A stretch of DNA of 64,000 nucleotides from Rickettsiales bacterium (lineage in GTDB: Bacteria > Bacteroidota > Bacteroidia > Cytophagales > Cyclobacteriaceae): contig PBTY01000081.1 of NCBI GenBank assembly GCA_002729235.1, positions 1-64,000 of the forward strand, in the 5' to 3' direction. The position numbers were made by a program, and so were the translations under genes. Positions 40,348 through 49,898 of the stretch are shown one piece after another. Every line of letters starts with the position of its first letter. The first letter of the stretch is position 1. The notes beneath the pieces are model-generated. The model was given only the letters and a program-made list of their open reading frames with translations, was not told the origin of the DNA and ran no database searches.

Positions 40348-41358
40348 ATGAAAAATAGATCATTGGTAACTGGTGCAAATGGCCATCTCGGAAATAATTT
40401 GGTTCGATTGCTATTACAACAGGGAGAAACAGTTCGAGCTTCTGTGCGCAACTTGAATAACAAATCTCCTTTTGTAGGATTAGACTGTGAATTGGTAAAG
40501 GCAGATATTACCGACAAGCGTTCCTTAACTCATGCACTGGAGGGAGTTGAAACCTTTTATTCGGTAGGAGCGGCGTTTAAATTGTGGGCAAAGGATCCGA
40601 AGCGTGAGATTTATCAAGTAAATATGCATGGCATCCGAAATACCATTGAAGCGGCAGCGGAAGCTGGTGTGAAGAAAATGGTGTATGTCAGCTCCATTGC
40701 TGCGCTCGATTATACGAATCTACCCACAAAGGAGGATTTTGGTTATAATCTAGATCGTCGAAACTGGTATTACAATTCTAAAAATGACGGAGAAAAACTG
40801 GCTTTTGAGTTAGCTGAAAAGCACGATATTCATTTGGTTTCAGTTCTTCCTTCTGCGATGATAGGAGGAGAGGCTTTTGCTCCTTTGAATGTTTCATACA
40901 ACATCATCAAACTCATTCTGAATAATGAAATTCCTGTAGATACGAAAATTACCCTCAACTGGGTAGATGTAAAGGATGTTGCCATGGGTTGTATGCTTGC
41001 AGCAGAGAAAGGTAAGAGTGGAGAGCGTTATATTCTTGCCAATGAGCAATGCATGTCCATCACGGAAACGACCAAAATTGCTGCTGAGCTCTTTCCTGAA
41101 CTGAAATTGAAAATTCCCGGTGCATTACCGAAACCTATTCTGTACACGGTAGCTGGTTTGATGGAGCTTACTGCTCGAATACAAAACAAGCCACCGATGC
41201 TTACTCGTAATGACATTGCTATGTTTTCAGGTCTTCAGCAAAATTTCGATATCTCCAAAGCGCGAGAGGAATTGGGTTTTGATCCAAAGTCACCAAAACA
41301 GATAGTGGTAGAAGCCATGCAGTATTTAAAAGAACATGAGGAGTTGTCGATTGGGTGA
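40348..41358 (+). CDS. NAD-dependent epimerase/dehydratase (extended SDR)
   Basis: This 336-residue extended SDR has VTGANGHLGNNLVRLLL at the N-terminus and a catalytic core of Ser (VYVSSIAAL) with YNSKNDGEK (Tyr-x3-Lys variant, YNSK). It resembles dihydroflavonol-4-reductase-like enzymes that reduce or epimerise hydrophobic alcohols or aldehydes. The upstream Crp/Fnr gene may control it. It is convergent with the two-component system gene after it, whose stop codon is 1 bp away. Substrate unknown. Confidence 0.85.
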   Translation: MKNRSLVTGANGHLGNNLVRLLLQQGETVRASVRNLNNKSPFVGLDCELVKADITDKRSLTHALEGVETFYSVGAAFKLWAKDPKREIYQVNMHGIRNTIEAAAEAGVKKMVYVSSIAALDYTNLPTKEDFGYNLDRRNWYYNSKNDGEKLAFELAEKHDIHLVSVLPSAMIGGEAFAPLNVSYNIIKLILNNEIPVDTKITLNWVDVKDVAMGCMLAAEKGKSGERYILANEQCMSITETTKIAAELFPELKLKIPGALPKPILYTVAGLMELTARIQNKPPMLTRNDIAMFSGLQQNFDISKAREELGFDPKSPKQIVVEAMQYLKEHEELSIG

Positions 41359-41359
41359 T

Positions 41360-42058
41360 TTAGCTCATCACTAGTTTATATCCCACACCTCTCAAATTGA
41401 TCAGATTGGCAGATGGCTCATGGTCCAGGTATTTTCTTAATCTCGAGATGAATACATCCATGCTTCTTGAATTGAAGAAGGAATCATCTCCCCAAACATT
41501 GAGAAGTATACTCGATTTGGAAAGTAGTTTGTTTGGGTTTTGGCAGAAGAGTTTCAATAGCTCAGCTTCCCTTGCAGTCATCTTGTGTTGAACTGAATTG
41601 CTGGTTAAGGTGAGTTGTAGGCTGTCGAAAAGGCTTTGACCAATCTCGAACAATACTTGTTCTGATTGAGATGGTTCATCTGCCAGACGCTCTCTACTTA
41701 ACAGTGCATGCATCCGAATCAATAACTCTTCCATGGCGAAAGGCTTTCTTAGATAATCGTTCCCACCGGATTCGAAACCCTTGACTACATCAGATGATTT
41801 GATTTTAGCCGTGAGGAATAGTATTGGAGTTGTTCGATCAGTGTTGCGAATAGTTTTGGCAACATCAAAACCATTGACCTTAGGCATCATCACATCAAGA
41901 ATGATCAATTTGGGAGTGTTGGCATAGAAAGATTTCAATGCTTCTTCACCATTGGAGCAATGAATGACCTCATAACCTGTTTGTTCAAGGTTGTCTTTGA
42001 TGAGCATTGCTAATGTAGGTTCGTCTTCCACCAACAGAATTTTTCTAGAGCTAGTCAT
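41360..42058 (-). CDS. OmpR family response regulator
   Basis: This 232-residue protein has a receiver domain (~5-120) with acidic pocket VEDE and the phosphoacceptor Asp in LIILDVMMPKVNGF, the Thr/Lys pair in LTAK, and a C-terminal winged helix (~135-232) of the OmpR/PhoB type. Its ATG overlaps the TGA of the sensor kinase gene (ATGA), so the pair is translationally coupled and surely a cognate system. The regulated genes are not indicated by position; the divergent TlpA-like gene beyond the kinase is one candidate. Confidence 0.92.
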   Translation of the reverse strand: MTSSRKILLVEDEPTLAMLIKDNLEQTGYEVIHCSNGEEALKSFYANTPKLIILDVMMPKVNGFDVAKTIRNTDRTTPILFLTAKIKSSDVVKGFESGGNDYLRKPFAMEELLIRMHALLSRERLADEPSQSEQVLFEIGQSLFDSLQLTLTSNSVQHKMTAREAELLKLFCQNPNKLLSKSSILLNVWGDDSFFNSRSMDVFISRLRKYLDHEPSANLINLRGVGYKLVMS

Positions 42059-43497
42059 CAGGTTAGGTGGGTTCGTTTCGGAATACTAATTTCAAAGGTG
42101 CTACCTTTGTCACTACTGGAGATCAATTTGATCTCACCTCCCAATTTGTTTAAAACTTCACGAGTGTAGTATAGGCCAATTCCTAATCCTTTCACATCAT
42201 GTGTGTCTTTGGTGATACGATGAAACTTCTCAAAGATTAAGTCATGATCGGATTTAGGAATTCCACTTCCATTATCTGAAATGACGATTTTCAGGTAACC
42301 ATTATCCACCTTAGTTTCGATCTTGATTTTAACCGTAGACTCTGGTCCATATTTGATTGCATTGCTGATCACATTATGTAGAATGTTGGTGAGATGATCT
42401 CGATCAAAGTAAATAACATCTGATTCGTTTGGTGTGAAATTGAAAGCCACTTCTTTGGCGCTAGTCGTTTCATAGTACGAGATGATCTCCAGTATAAGTT
42501 CCTTGAGAGGGATTTCTTCAAATGACTGAATCGCTTGTTTTGACACACCAAATGAAGTTTTGAGGACTTGATCTACAACATTTTCAATTCGTGAAGTTTG
42601 TTGTTCCGAAATTTGTAGGTATTTGTTGCTAGAGAGAGTTTGATCAGTTTTTAAAGATTCAATAGCCAACTTTAAAGTAGATACAGGAGTGATCAACTCA
42701 TGAGATACATTGTCAATGAAGTCATCTTTCAGTTGGGAGAGCCGTTTTTGTTGATTGGCAAATTTGATCAACGTAAAAAAACTGAGACCAATGAACAACA
42801 ATACGACGACAGTCAATGAGAGAACCATTCCCATTCGTATTAAAATCAAGCGATTTGGATTGGTCAGGTAGGATTGCACGGTGGTGTCGTCTTCCATTTT
42901 AATAGGTAACCATTCAGAGGCTAATTCTTTAGGCAAAGTCTCGAGTAGTATGCTATCCTTCTCAAATCGTAAATGAACGGATTCATCAACCTCATACTTT
43001 AGCAATTCCATTTGGACGTATTTTAGAAGAAGATTGGTATCGATTAAAACACTGTCGTTGTAAGCATTTAGTCTATTGCCAAGTTCTGAGGTCCAATACA
43101 TGACAGCATTTTGCTTTAAAAAGATGTAGTTTCTGTCTAATAGTATTTTTGCCAGGTCATCACCTTCTTTGGCAAGACTATCCTTCATAGCAAAGGAAGC
43201 ATGGTAATATCCAGTTTTGGGGTCAATAAGGGCAATACGTTGTTCTCCATCGTCATACCGAATTTCTAATTGGACCAAATCCTTATTTCTAAGATCTTGT
43301 TCAAAGTATTTATTGATTTCATTTACGCGATTTTCTTCCGCCTTTAGAATAGCCAACTCAAGCGCTTGATCCAATTGAAGTTTTAAGTTGAGCTTCTGTT
43401 GTTGGAATACCTGATATGCATAATACAGCTGTAGGCCAATCACGCTGATCAGCGAGAATGTGATTAGGATTAATATCTGTTGCATGCGGTTTGACAT
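42058..43497 (-). CDS. Sensor histidine kinase
   Basis: This 479-residue membrane kinase has an N-terminal helix (~7-27), a periplasmic sensor region of ~190 residues and a second helix (~220-240). The dimerisation domain carries the phospho-His in FIDNVSHELITPVSTL, and the HATPase domain has N (NVISNAIKYGP), G1 (DNGSGIP) and G2 (GLGIGLYY) boxes. It signals to the OmpR-family regulator encoded immediately downstream. Its large periplasmic domain suggests an envelope or external signal. No ligand can be inferred. Confidence 0.92.
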   Translation of the reverse strand: MSNRMQQILILITFSLISVIGLQLYYAYQVFQQQKLNLKLQLDQALELAILKAEENRVNEINKYFEQDLRNKDLVQLEIRYDDGEQRIALIDPKTGYYHASFAMKDSLAKEGDDLAKILLDRNYIFLKQNAVMYWTSELGNRLNAYNDSVLIDTNLLLKYVQMELLKYEVDESVHLRFEKDSILLETLPKELASEWLPIKMEDDTTVQSYLTNPNRLILIRMGMVLSLTVVVLLFIGLSFFTLIKFANQQKRLSQLKDDFIDNVSHELITPVSTLKLAIESLKTDQTLSSNKYLQISEQQTSRIENVVDQVLKTSFGVSKQAIQSFEEIPLKELILEIISYYETTSAKEVAFNFTPNESDVIYFDRDHLTNILHNVISNAIKYGPESTVKIKIETKVDNGYLKIVISDNGSGIPKSDHDLIFEKFHRITKDTHDVKGLGIGLYYTREVLNKLGGEIKLISSSDKGSTFEISIPKRTHLT

Positions 43498-43622
43498 GTG
43501 ATAAAATTAAGAAACCTCTTGAGACTTAATGAGGCTGTTAACAAACATTTACACTTCTTTAGACAGGCCTTAACTAAGTAGTAAGAATCACTCGAGTAGG
43601 TTAGCAATCAAAAAGATTTATT

Positions 43623-44801
43623 ATGAAAGCATTATTCATTGTATTTGTTCTATGCCTACCATTATGGGCTCTATCTCAGGAACTTAGAGTTGGAGATAAA
43701 ATACCAGAATTCTCATTGGAGATGATTCAAGAGGATCAACATTTTAGTTCGTCACAATACCAGGGTAAGGTCATCTTGTTGGATTTTTGGGCAACCTATT
43801 GTTCCCCATGTGTAAAAGGGTTGCCACACCTGGAAAGTCTTCAAGCGGAATTCAAAGATCAATTGCAGGTTTTGGCTGTTAGTGCTGAAAGTCGAGAGCG
43901 AATAGAGCGATTTATTTCTAAAACTTCTTTTGACCTAACATTTGCATTAGAGTCACAAGAGTTGAGTGATTATTTTCCGCATAGAAGTGTTCCGCATTCC
44001 GTATTGATTGATGGAGATGGTATGGTATTGGCTATCACTTTTCCCGAAAACATTACCAGTGTAGTAATTTCAAAGGCAATAAATCAGCAACCGATCATAT
44101 TACCTGTGAAAAGGGATAATATGAGTTTTGATCCATCTCATGACTATTTTGAAGCTGATAGTACGACCAGACAATCTTTCCAACTTCAACCCTACATGGC
44201 TGAAGTACCTACTTTTTCCAGGCGTTATGGAACTGGTCCATTTGCCAACAGACGAATGACAACTTACAATATGTCTTATGAAGGCCTGTATCGAATGGCT
44301 TATGATATTACCACATACAGGATACTTTCCGAAGCAGATGAATCCGTAATGGATTGGGATAATAAGCAAAATCGATACTGTATGGATGTAATTGTTGAGG
44401 ATCCGGGTCAACTATTGGACTTTACACAGACACAGTTGCAAAAGGTGCTACCAGTAAAAGCAAGAAAGCAAGCTCGGGAAATGGATGTTTTAGTAGTAAA
44501 GACCGTTGAAGACGGAGTAAAAGCGCCTCTGTCAAAAGAAAAGGGGAACTTAACTGCTGGAGGTAGCGGGTTCAATAACACAGGTGCGACCATTAAAGAG
44601 TTTTGCGATTACCTGGAGGGGTTTGGAATAGTTGGAATGCCGGTAGTCGATGAGACTGGAGAAGAACGATTGTTTGATATTCAATTCTCATTTGATCCTG
44701 AAGATTCAGAAACTTTCAAACATGCAGTTGCAGAACTAGGCTTGCAATACGGGAAAGCCGTGCGAGAGATTGAAGTACTTGTCTTGTATGAGGAGGAGTA
44801 G
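43623..44801 (+). CDS. TlpA-like thioredoxin protein fused to a TIGR03435-type domain
   Basis: In this 392-residue exported protein with a signal peptide (~1-19), residues ~20-165 form an AhpC/TSA-TlpA thioredoxin fold with the redox motif CSPC in FWATYCSPCVKGLP. The remaining ~200 residues resemble the TIGR03435 domain of unknown function that is abundant in soil and marine bacteria (GPFANRRMTTYNMS, GFGIVGMPVVDETG). The fusion suggests an extracytoplasmic thiol reductase acting on envelope proteins, with an accessory binding domain. It is divergent from the two-component system and may be controlled by it. Confidence 0.82.
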   Translation: MKALFIVFVLCLPLWALSQELRVGDKIPEFSLEMIQEDQHFSSSQYQGKVILLDFWATYCSPCVKGLPHLESLQAEFKDQLQVLAVSAESRERIERFISKTSFDLTFALESQELSDYFPHRSVPHSVLIDGDGMVLAITFPENITSVVISKAINQQPIILPVKRDNMSFDPSHDYFEADSTTRQSFQLQPYMAEVPTFSRRYGTGPFANRRMTTYNMSYEGLYRMAYDITTYRILSEADESVMDWDNKQNRYCMDVIVEDPGQLLDFTQTQLQKVLPVKARKQAREMDVLVVKTVEDGVKAPLSKEKGNLTAGGSGFNNTGATIKEFCDYLEGFGIVGMPVVDETGEERLFDIQFSFDPEDSETFKHAVAELGLQYGKAVREIEVLVLYEEE

Positions 44802-44853
44802 TTTCTCAAAAAAAGACAGGGTTTGATTTATAATTACCTTAGTTGCGTTGTGA

Positions 44854-45618
44854 ATGGTTTTCTTGCTATTTTCACTTGCCATGACTCAACTCACTCCTGC
44901 AGAAACATATTTCTTAGATTCATTGATTCTAGGTAGATCTCGAGACGTATTCCAATTGGTTATAAAGGATTTATGGGTCAAAAAAGTAATAACAGTAGAG
45001 GAACGATGGATCCAGTTGCACCCCAGAGATCAACATGAACGCCTAAGGTATTTCTTCCTGAAGGGTGAAGATTTCAATTCTTATAAGTCGAGTAAGAGAC
45101 ATGAATTGTTCTTTATTGATTTTTTTAGAGATCATGATGAAGTACGCTTTTTTGAACTTCGGAATTATATTGGAAAAGAATTGAACTATGATGTGGATGC
45201 TTTCACCAGAGATTACATCTATCCTGATTTAGAAGACGCTGGCTGCTGTGATTACCTTTTGTTCAGAACTACCCAGGGTAAGGAACATTTATCAAGGTGT
45301 CATTTTTTACTCAATGAATTAAATGGAAAACTCGATCACTATCTGCATCAAGACTTGAAGTTATTGGAGGAGTTTTTGGACGAATTAGGAAGTCATATAA
45401 TACTGTTGAAGAAATCCTCTATTGATAAATTGGCTCTTTTGAAAGTTAATAAGCCTGAACTAGGAGGTGGCTCCTTGGTCATGATTCAAAACAATCTAGA
45501 ATTGTTTACAAACCTCAATCAGTATTTGCATAGCACGTTTGATGGACGTTCTTATCGGGGAGCATTTGATGGAGGTGGAGGTGATTATGGAGGTGGAGGA
45601 GTAGATGATGATTGGTGA
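44854..45618 (+). CDS. Hypothetical protein with Gly-rich acidic tail
   Basis: I do not recognise this 254-residue protein. It has a short hydrophobic N-terminus, a long helical middle and a low-complexity C-terminus (GGGGDYGGGGVDDDW). Such Gly-rich tails after a helical domain are common in Bacteroidota proteins with the TIGR04222 domain, but I cannot confirm that family here. It follows the TlpA-like gene after 52 bp and may be part of the same transcription unit. No signal peptide or catalytic motif is clear. Confidence 0.6.
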   Translation: MVFLLFSLAMTQLTPAETYFLDSLILGRSRDVFQLVIKDLWVKKVITVEERWIQLHPRDQHERLRYFFLKGEDFNSYKSSKRHELFFIDFFRDHDEVRFFELRNYIGKELNYDVDAFTRDYIYPDLEDAGCCDYLLFRTTQGKEHLSRCHFLLNELNGKLDHYLHQDLKLLEEFLDELGSHIILLKKSSIDKLALLKVNKPELGGGSLVMIQNNLELFTNLNQYLHSTFDGRSYRGAFDGGGGDYGGGGVDDDW

Positions 45619-45888
45619 AATTGATGGAGATAGCATTGGCTAAATGTGGTAGTTGAATGTTTGTTTACATTTTTGACATTGGAATAAATAAGTGTTAAGG
45701 TGTGATTAGGATAAAATCATAGGCTCGTCTGCTCTAACTCTTACCTTGTAAGGAATATTCATGACCATGGATGTTTAGATGGTTTATCTGATTATTAGCA
45801 AAGTATTTTTACTACCTCTAATTCAAGTGTCATAGGGTTGTCACTCTCAGAGATTTCTTTGTGTTATCATCTTAAACAAACTCATATT

Positions 45889-46269
45889 ATGACAACACAA
45901 GAAGTAGCCGAAAAACTAGTATCCTTATGCAGACAAGGTAAGTACGAAGAAGTCTATCAGGAGCTTTATTCTGCAGATGTAAAAAGTGTAGAGCCGGAAG
46001 GCAGTTCATGGCCAACCGTACAGGGTATGGCCGAAATCGCCAAAAAGGGAGAAATCTGGACCAATATGGTTGAAGAGGTTCTGGAAAGTGAAATTTCTGA
46101 CCCACTTGTTGCGGAAAATTTTTTTACAATCACGATGAAGTCCAAAGTAAAAGCCAAGGGTTCTCTTGAGCCCTTTAATATGGATGAAGTATGTGTCTAT
46201 GAAGTGCAGGAAGGCAAAATTGTACTCGAGCAATTCTTCTATACTCCAGTTCCACAAGAAGTAGTCTAA
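45889..46269 (+). CDS. SnoaL/NTF2-like family protein
   Basis: This 126-residue single-domain protein has the cone-shaped alpha+beta pattern of SnoaL/NTF2-like proteins: a helical start (TTQEVAEKLVSLCRQGKYEEVYQELYS), then strands with FTITMKSKVKAKG and VYEVQEGKIVLEQFFY. Members range from isomerases to ligand-binding proteins, and the pocket residues do not identify a substrate. The ATG at 45889 gives the compact domain; a longer frame from 45838 would add a Ser/Leu leader and is less likely. A strong hairpin follows. Confidence 0.8.
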   Translation: MTTQEVAEKLVSLCRQGKYEEVYQELYSADVKSVEPEGSSWPTVQGMAEIAKKGEIWTNMVEEVLESEISDPLVAENFFTITMKSKVKAKGSLEPFNMDEVCVYEVQEGKIVLEQFFYTPVPQEVV

Positions 46270-46274
46270 AACAA

Positions 46275-46312
46275 TTTCATCAGTTCAGGTGCTCTCACGT
46301 GAACTGATGAAA
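46275..46312. repeat. Strong hairpin after the SnoaL-like gene
   Basis: Perfect 13-bp arms TTTCATCAGTTCA / TGAACTGATGAAA with an inner GTG/CAC pairing. There is no T tract on the plus strand, so it is either a rho-independent-like end without a tail or an RNA stabiliser. Confidence 0.7.
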
Positions 46313-46314
46313 CC

Positions 46315-46530
46315 TCAACCAGTCCGCGTTTGCAACGCGGATATATAAACTTTCAAGTTTGTAGCTTGTCCATTTAATGAATAAAGCTCCATCCTCCAAA
46401 AATCCTTTTTAATTCTAGAGGATATTGCCAATGCTGAGATTTTAACATTCTCGTTGCAAACAAGAATGAGAAATGGAACTTATGAGTTTGCAATTTGATC
46501 AATCGTATATGTTTTGATTGAAACTCTTCA
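46315..46530. repeat. Degenerate REP/MITE-like noncoding element
   Basis: It starts with CCGCGTT-TGC-AACGCGG (46324-46340) and contains AAACTTTCAAGTTTGTAGC and, near 46470-46490, TTGCAAACAAG and GAGTTTGCAA. These words are typical of dispersed repeats around RAYT-type transposases in this phylum. No reading frame of note is present. The rest of the gap to 46667 is plain AT-rich sequence. Confidence 0.4.
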
Positions 46531-46666
46531 AGTTCAACAAACTTATTTACCAATCACTACTCCATTGATCTCCATCCCAAAAGTCCACCCCTCCTAAATT
46601 TAAACCCTTCAAAGATTCCTACAGAATTCGGATAGCTTGCTTCCATCAATAAACGATTATTCAAAA

Positions 46667-47848
46667 ATGGAAGAAGTCTATATATTATCTGCTGTCAGAA
46701 CACCCATTGGCAGCTTTGGTGGAGCACTTGCAGGACTTACTGCGGTTGATTTAGGAGCTATTGCTATCAAAGGTGCTTTACAAAAGTCAGGGCTAGAAGC
46801 CTCTGAGGTGGAAGAAGTACTCATGGGTAATGTTATTTCTGCTGGGTTAGGCCAGGCACCTGCTCGTCAGGCCGCCATGAAAGCAGGAATTGGTCAGAAT
46901 GTGCCTTGTACTACGGTCAATAAGGTGTGTTCTTCTGGAATGAAAACCATCATGTTGGCTGCTCAGAGCATTGCTTTGGGTCAGGCTGATGTGATTGTAG
47001 CTGGAGGAATGGAGAGTATGTCAAATGTTCCTTATTACGTACCAAAAGCACGATTTGGATATAAATATGGACATGGTCAGTTGATTGATGGTCTACAACA
47101 TGATGGTTTGTGGGAGGTTTATAACCAGTTCGCTATGGGCAATTGCGCCGATCACACCGCTAGGGAAATGGACATTTCTCGTGAAGCCCAGGACGAGTAC
47201 ACGATCAACTCTTACAAGCGTGTAGCTGCATCATCAGAAGCAGGTAAGTTTAAGTCAGAGATTGTGCCAGTGGAGATCCCGCAAAGAAAAGGGGATCCAG
47301 TGGTAATGGATACAGATGAAGAATTTACTAATGTTCGATTTGATAAAATCCCAGGCTTACGTCCGGTTTTCAGTAAAGAAGGAACAGTGACAGCAGCTAA
47401 TGCTTCTACCATCAATGATGGTGCATCTGCGGTTGTATTGATCAGTAAGAAGAAAGCAGAGGCTTATGGGCTAAAGCCACAAATGAAAATCTTAGGTTAT
47501 GCTGATGCTGCCAGAGATCCATTGTGGTTCACTACTGCTCCGTCTTTGGCAATCCCGAAAGCGATGAAAATGGCAGGAATTGATGCTTCTCATGTGGATT
47601 ATTACGAAATCAATGAAGCATTCTCAGCCGTTGCACTGGCCAATATGAAGATTTTAGAACTAGATCCTGCTAAGGTGAATGTATATGGGGGTGCAGTAGC
47701 AATAGGTCACCCGCTTGGTTGTTCTGGAGCAAGAATTGTTGCCACATTAAACTCGGTGTTATCACAAGAAAACGCACATATTGGTGTAGCTGGTATCTGT
47801 AATGGAGGAGGCGGTGCTTCTGCTATGGTGGTCGAAAGAGTTATTTAA
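46667..47848 (+). CDS. Acetyl-CoA acetyltransferase (thiolase)
   Basis: This 393-residue biosynthetic/degradative thiolase has a nucleophile Cys in VNKVCSSGMK, a catalytic His in AVAIGHPLGCSGAR and a second Cys in AGICNGGGGAS. The beginning, EEVYILSAVRTPIGSFGG, is classic. It condenses two acetyl-CoA to acetoacetyl-CoA or runs in reverse. It lies near a PHB-depolymerase-like gene, an SDR gene and an acyl-CoA ligase gene, which fits growth on hydroxybutyrate: the ligase activates, the thiolase cleaves. The ATG at 46667 is used; a TTG 30 bp upstream is possible but not needed. Confidence 0.93.
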   Translation: MEEVYILSAVRTPIGSFGGALAGLTAVDLGAIAIKGALQKSGLEASEVEEVLMGNVISAGLGQAPARQAAMKAGIGQNVPCTTVNKVCSSGMKTIMLAAQSIALGQADVIVAGGMESMSNVPYYVPKARFGYKYGHGQLIDGLQHDGLWEVYNQFAMGNCADHTAREMDISREAQDEYTINSYKRVAASSEAGKFKSEIVPVEIPQRKGDPVVMDTDEEFTNVRFDKIPGLRPVFSKEGTVTAANASTINDGASAVVLISKKKAEAYGLKPQMKILGYADAARDPLWFTTAPSLAIPKAMKMAGIDASHVDYYEINEAFSAVALANMKILELDPAKVNVYGGAVAIGHPLGCSGARIVATLNSVLSQENAHIGVAGICNGGGGASAMVVERVI

Positions 47849-47907
47849 GCCATTCAGTTTTAAGATTATTAGGGTTCCCATTGTTGTGGGGTTAATTAGT
47901 TGTAATA

Positions 47908-47936
47908 CACCCTGACGATTTCGTCAGGGTGTTTTT
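47908..47936. terminator. Bidirectional terminator between the thiolase and depolymerase genes
   Basis: Stem CACCCTGACG/CGTCAGGGTG around ATTT, then TTTTTG. It lies 4 bp beyond the depolymerase stop and also ends the thiolase transcript. Confidence 0.9.
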
Positions 47937-47939
47937 GTT

Positions 47940-49898
47940 TTATTCCACTATTAATTTCTGAATTAATTTCTGAATCAATTTCTGGTTTCCTGCAACCACA
48001 ACTACTTCGTAAATGCCTTTTTGCAAGTGATTAATGTCTATTGGTCGACTATCTATTGATTGTTCCATCACCTTCTTTCCATTCAAGTCTAAAATAGTAA
48101 TAGTCCCTTCTTCAATTCCTTGAATGTGAATGCTTTCAGATGTTGGATTCGGATAAATTACAAATGGTTCATTTTCAATTTGAGATTCTCCAACAGCTTT
48201 TCTAGCACCAGAGCTGGTCGTGCTGATTGACACCACAAAAGGAATATCAAACACCGAATAGTTGATGTTGTCATACCATAAGCTTCCACCACTGTAGACA
48301 TTGGAATAGTTATATCGAAGGGACGAATTAGCTAATTGGAAGGTGTAAATCTGGTTGTTATCTAATTCTAGCGGAGTTGTCAGGGTGACCTCTTGCCATC
48401 CAGAGCCTGCCGAAATGCCTGATTGAGAATAAAGAGGAGTACCTGATACGGTATTTCCTTCAAAAACATTCAATGTCGCATTAGAGACTGAATAGACCAG
48501 TTTTACTTCCACCGAAACCAATTCGCCATCGGCAATAGAAGTAAAGCTTTGGCCCATTTTGTGAGAAGTGAGATAGGTTAAAATCCCGTTACCTGAAGGC
48601 TGTTCGATGGTGACAATCGTTGGAGTTCCGCCACCTCCACCACCAGAAGATTGAGTGGTTGCATTAGTCGTTGCACTTGTTGCTTCAGTGGTTCCGTCAG
48701 TGGCAACTACCTGATAGTAATAGGTAGTTGATGCATTCAAACCGGTATCACTATAGCTGGTACTATTAGCAGCGATAGTTGCTACTGTTGTAAAAGTACC
48801 ACCAGAGGACGTTGATCGTTTGATAAGATAGTTTGTTTCACTTGTTGAGTTATCGGTCCAGCTAAGATCGATTTGTGAAGGTGAACTGGCAGTTGCAATC
48901 AAATTTGTAGGCGCTGCGAGTGTTCCACCACCTCCACCTCCAGATGAACCGTCTGTGATTCCGAAAAAGTCGGCAGCCCAATAGGAAGAGAAGAAGTTAA
49001 CGTCTGTTGCATAAGATCCGGTGTTTCCACCTTGAGTTTCTCCCGTACCAGGATCAATCGCAATCGCATGTCCCATTCCGTTAAAGCTGTAAGTGACTAC
49101 AATGGTCTCTCCTGAACCATTGTGATACTCTCTCTTACTTACAGTTGAATTGCCCTGAAAAGCATTGTCTGTTGCATCTGCTGTTTGATCCACACCATGG
49201 ACATTGGTCCACTGTTCCATGATTTCGTTTTGATTCATGTAATAGACGGTATAGTCCGAGGTGCCATGAAACACACCTACTTTAGGCCACGGTCCTGAAT
49301 GAGAAGAGGCGTTTCTAACCAGATTACCAAGTTGCGTTGGAGTTTTGTTGATGTTACCAAACATGGCCATAAAAGCATCATTGCTACTTGTTGCCACTTT
49401 GTAAGGAATACCAGACATCACAGCTCCACCACTAAACACATCTGGGTAAGTGGCTAACATCACAGTAGTCATCCCTCCACCAGCAGAAAATCCGGTTACA
49501 TAAACCTGGCTGTTGTCGATGGAGTAATTGTTTTTCATATAGTCCGTCATGTTTTTAAGAGAAGCTGCTTCGCCATATCCGCGAGTGATGTCTCCTGATT
49601 CAAACCAGTTGAAACATTGTGAAGAATTGTTGGCGCTCTTTTGCTCTGCATAGATGACATAAAAGCCATATTCGTCCGCAAGACTGTTCCAGTCACTTTC
49701 AGAGGCGTATGAGCTAGCTGATTGCGTGCATCCGTGAAGAACTAATACCAACGGGGCATTTGAAGGCATGTTATTCGGGATGTGCACATACATGTTGAGG
49801 TTTCCGGGATTCGACCCGAAGCTGGATATTGGGGTTAGCTGTGCATAGGAAAGGAAAGTCCATAGGCTTCCCAGAGTGAGTAATGTTAATTTTTTCAT
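47940..49898 (-). CDS. Secreted PHB depolymerase-like esterase with FN3 and T9SS type A tail
   Basis: In this 652-residue protein a signal peptide (~1-19) is followed by an esterase PHB-depolymerase domain (~30-320) with oxyanion HGCTQSASSYA and Ser138 in GFSAGGG. A fibronectin type III domain (~330-420), a Gly-rich linker, a carbohydrate-binding-like module (~430-550) and a T9SS C-terminal sorting domain (YPNPTSESIHI) complete it. It should be secreted and cut short-chain polyhydroxyalkanoate or another ester such as a feruloyl ester. The end carries a fourfold-like QKLI expansion encoded by 12-bp repeats. It is convergent with the thiolase gene and divergent from the SDR operon. Confidence 0.88.
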   Translation of the reverse strand: MKKLTLLTLGSLWTFLSYAQLTPISSFGSNPGNLNMYVHIPNNMPSNAPLVLVLHGCTQSASSYASESDWNSLADEYGFYVIYAEQKSANNSSQCFNWFESGDITRGYGEAASLKNMTDYMKNNYSIDNSQVYVTGFSAGGGMTTVMLATYPDVFSGGAVMSGIPYKVATSSNDAFMAMFGNINKTPTQLGNLVRNASSHSGPWPKVGVFHGTSDYTVYYMNQNEIMEQWTNVHGVDQTADATDNAFQGNSTVSKREYHNGSGETIVVTYSFNGMGHAIAIDPGTGETQGGNTGSYATDVNFFSSYWAADFFGITDGSSGGGGGGTLAAPTNLIATASSPSQIDLSWTDNSTSETNYLIKRSTSSGGTFTTVATIAANSTSYSDTGLNASTTYYYQVVATDGTTEATSATTNATTQSSGGGGGGTPTIVTIEQPSGNGILTYLTSHKMGQSFTSIADGELVSVEVKLVYSVSNATLNVFEGNTVSGTPLYSQSGISAGSGWQEVTLTTPLELDNNQIYTFQLANSSLRYNYSNVYSGGSLWYDNINYSVFDIPFVVSISTTSSGARKAVGESQIENEPFVIYPNPTSESIHIQGIEEGTITILDLNGKKVMEQSIDSRPIDINHLQKGIYEVVVVAGNQKLIQKLIQKLIVE

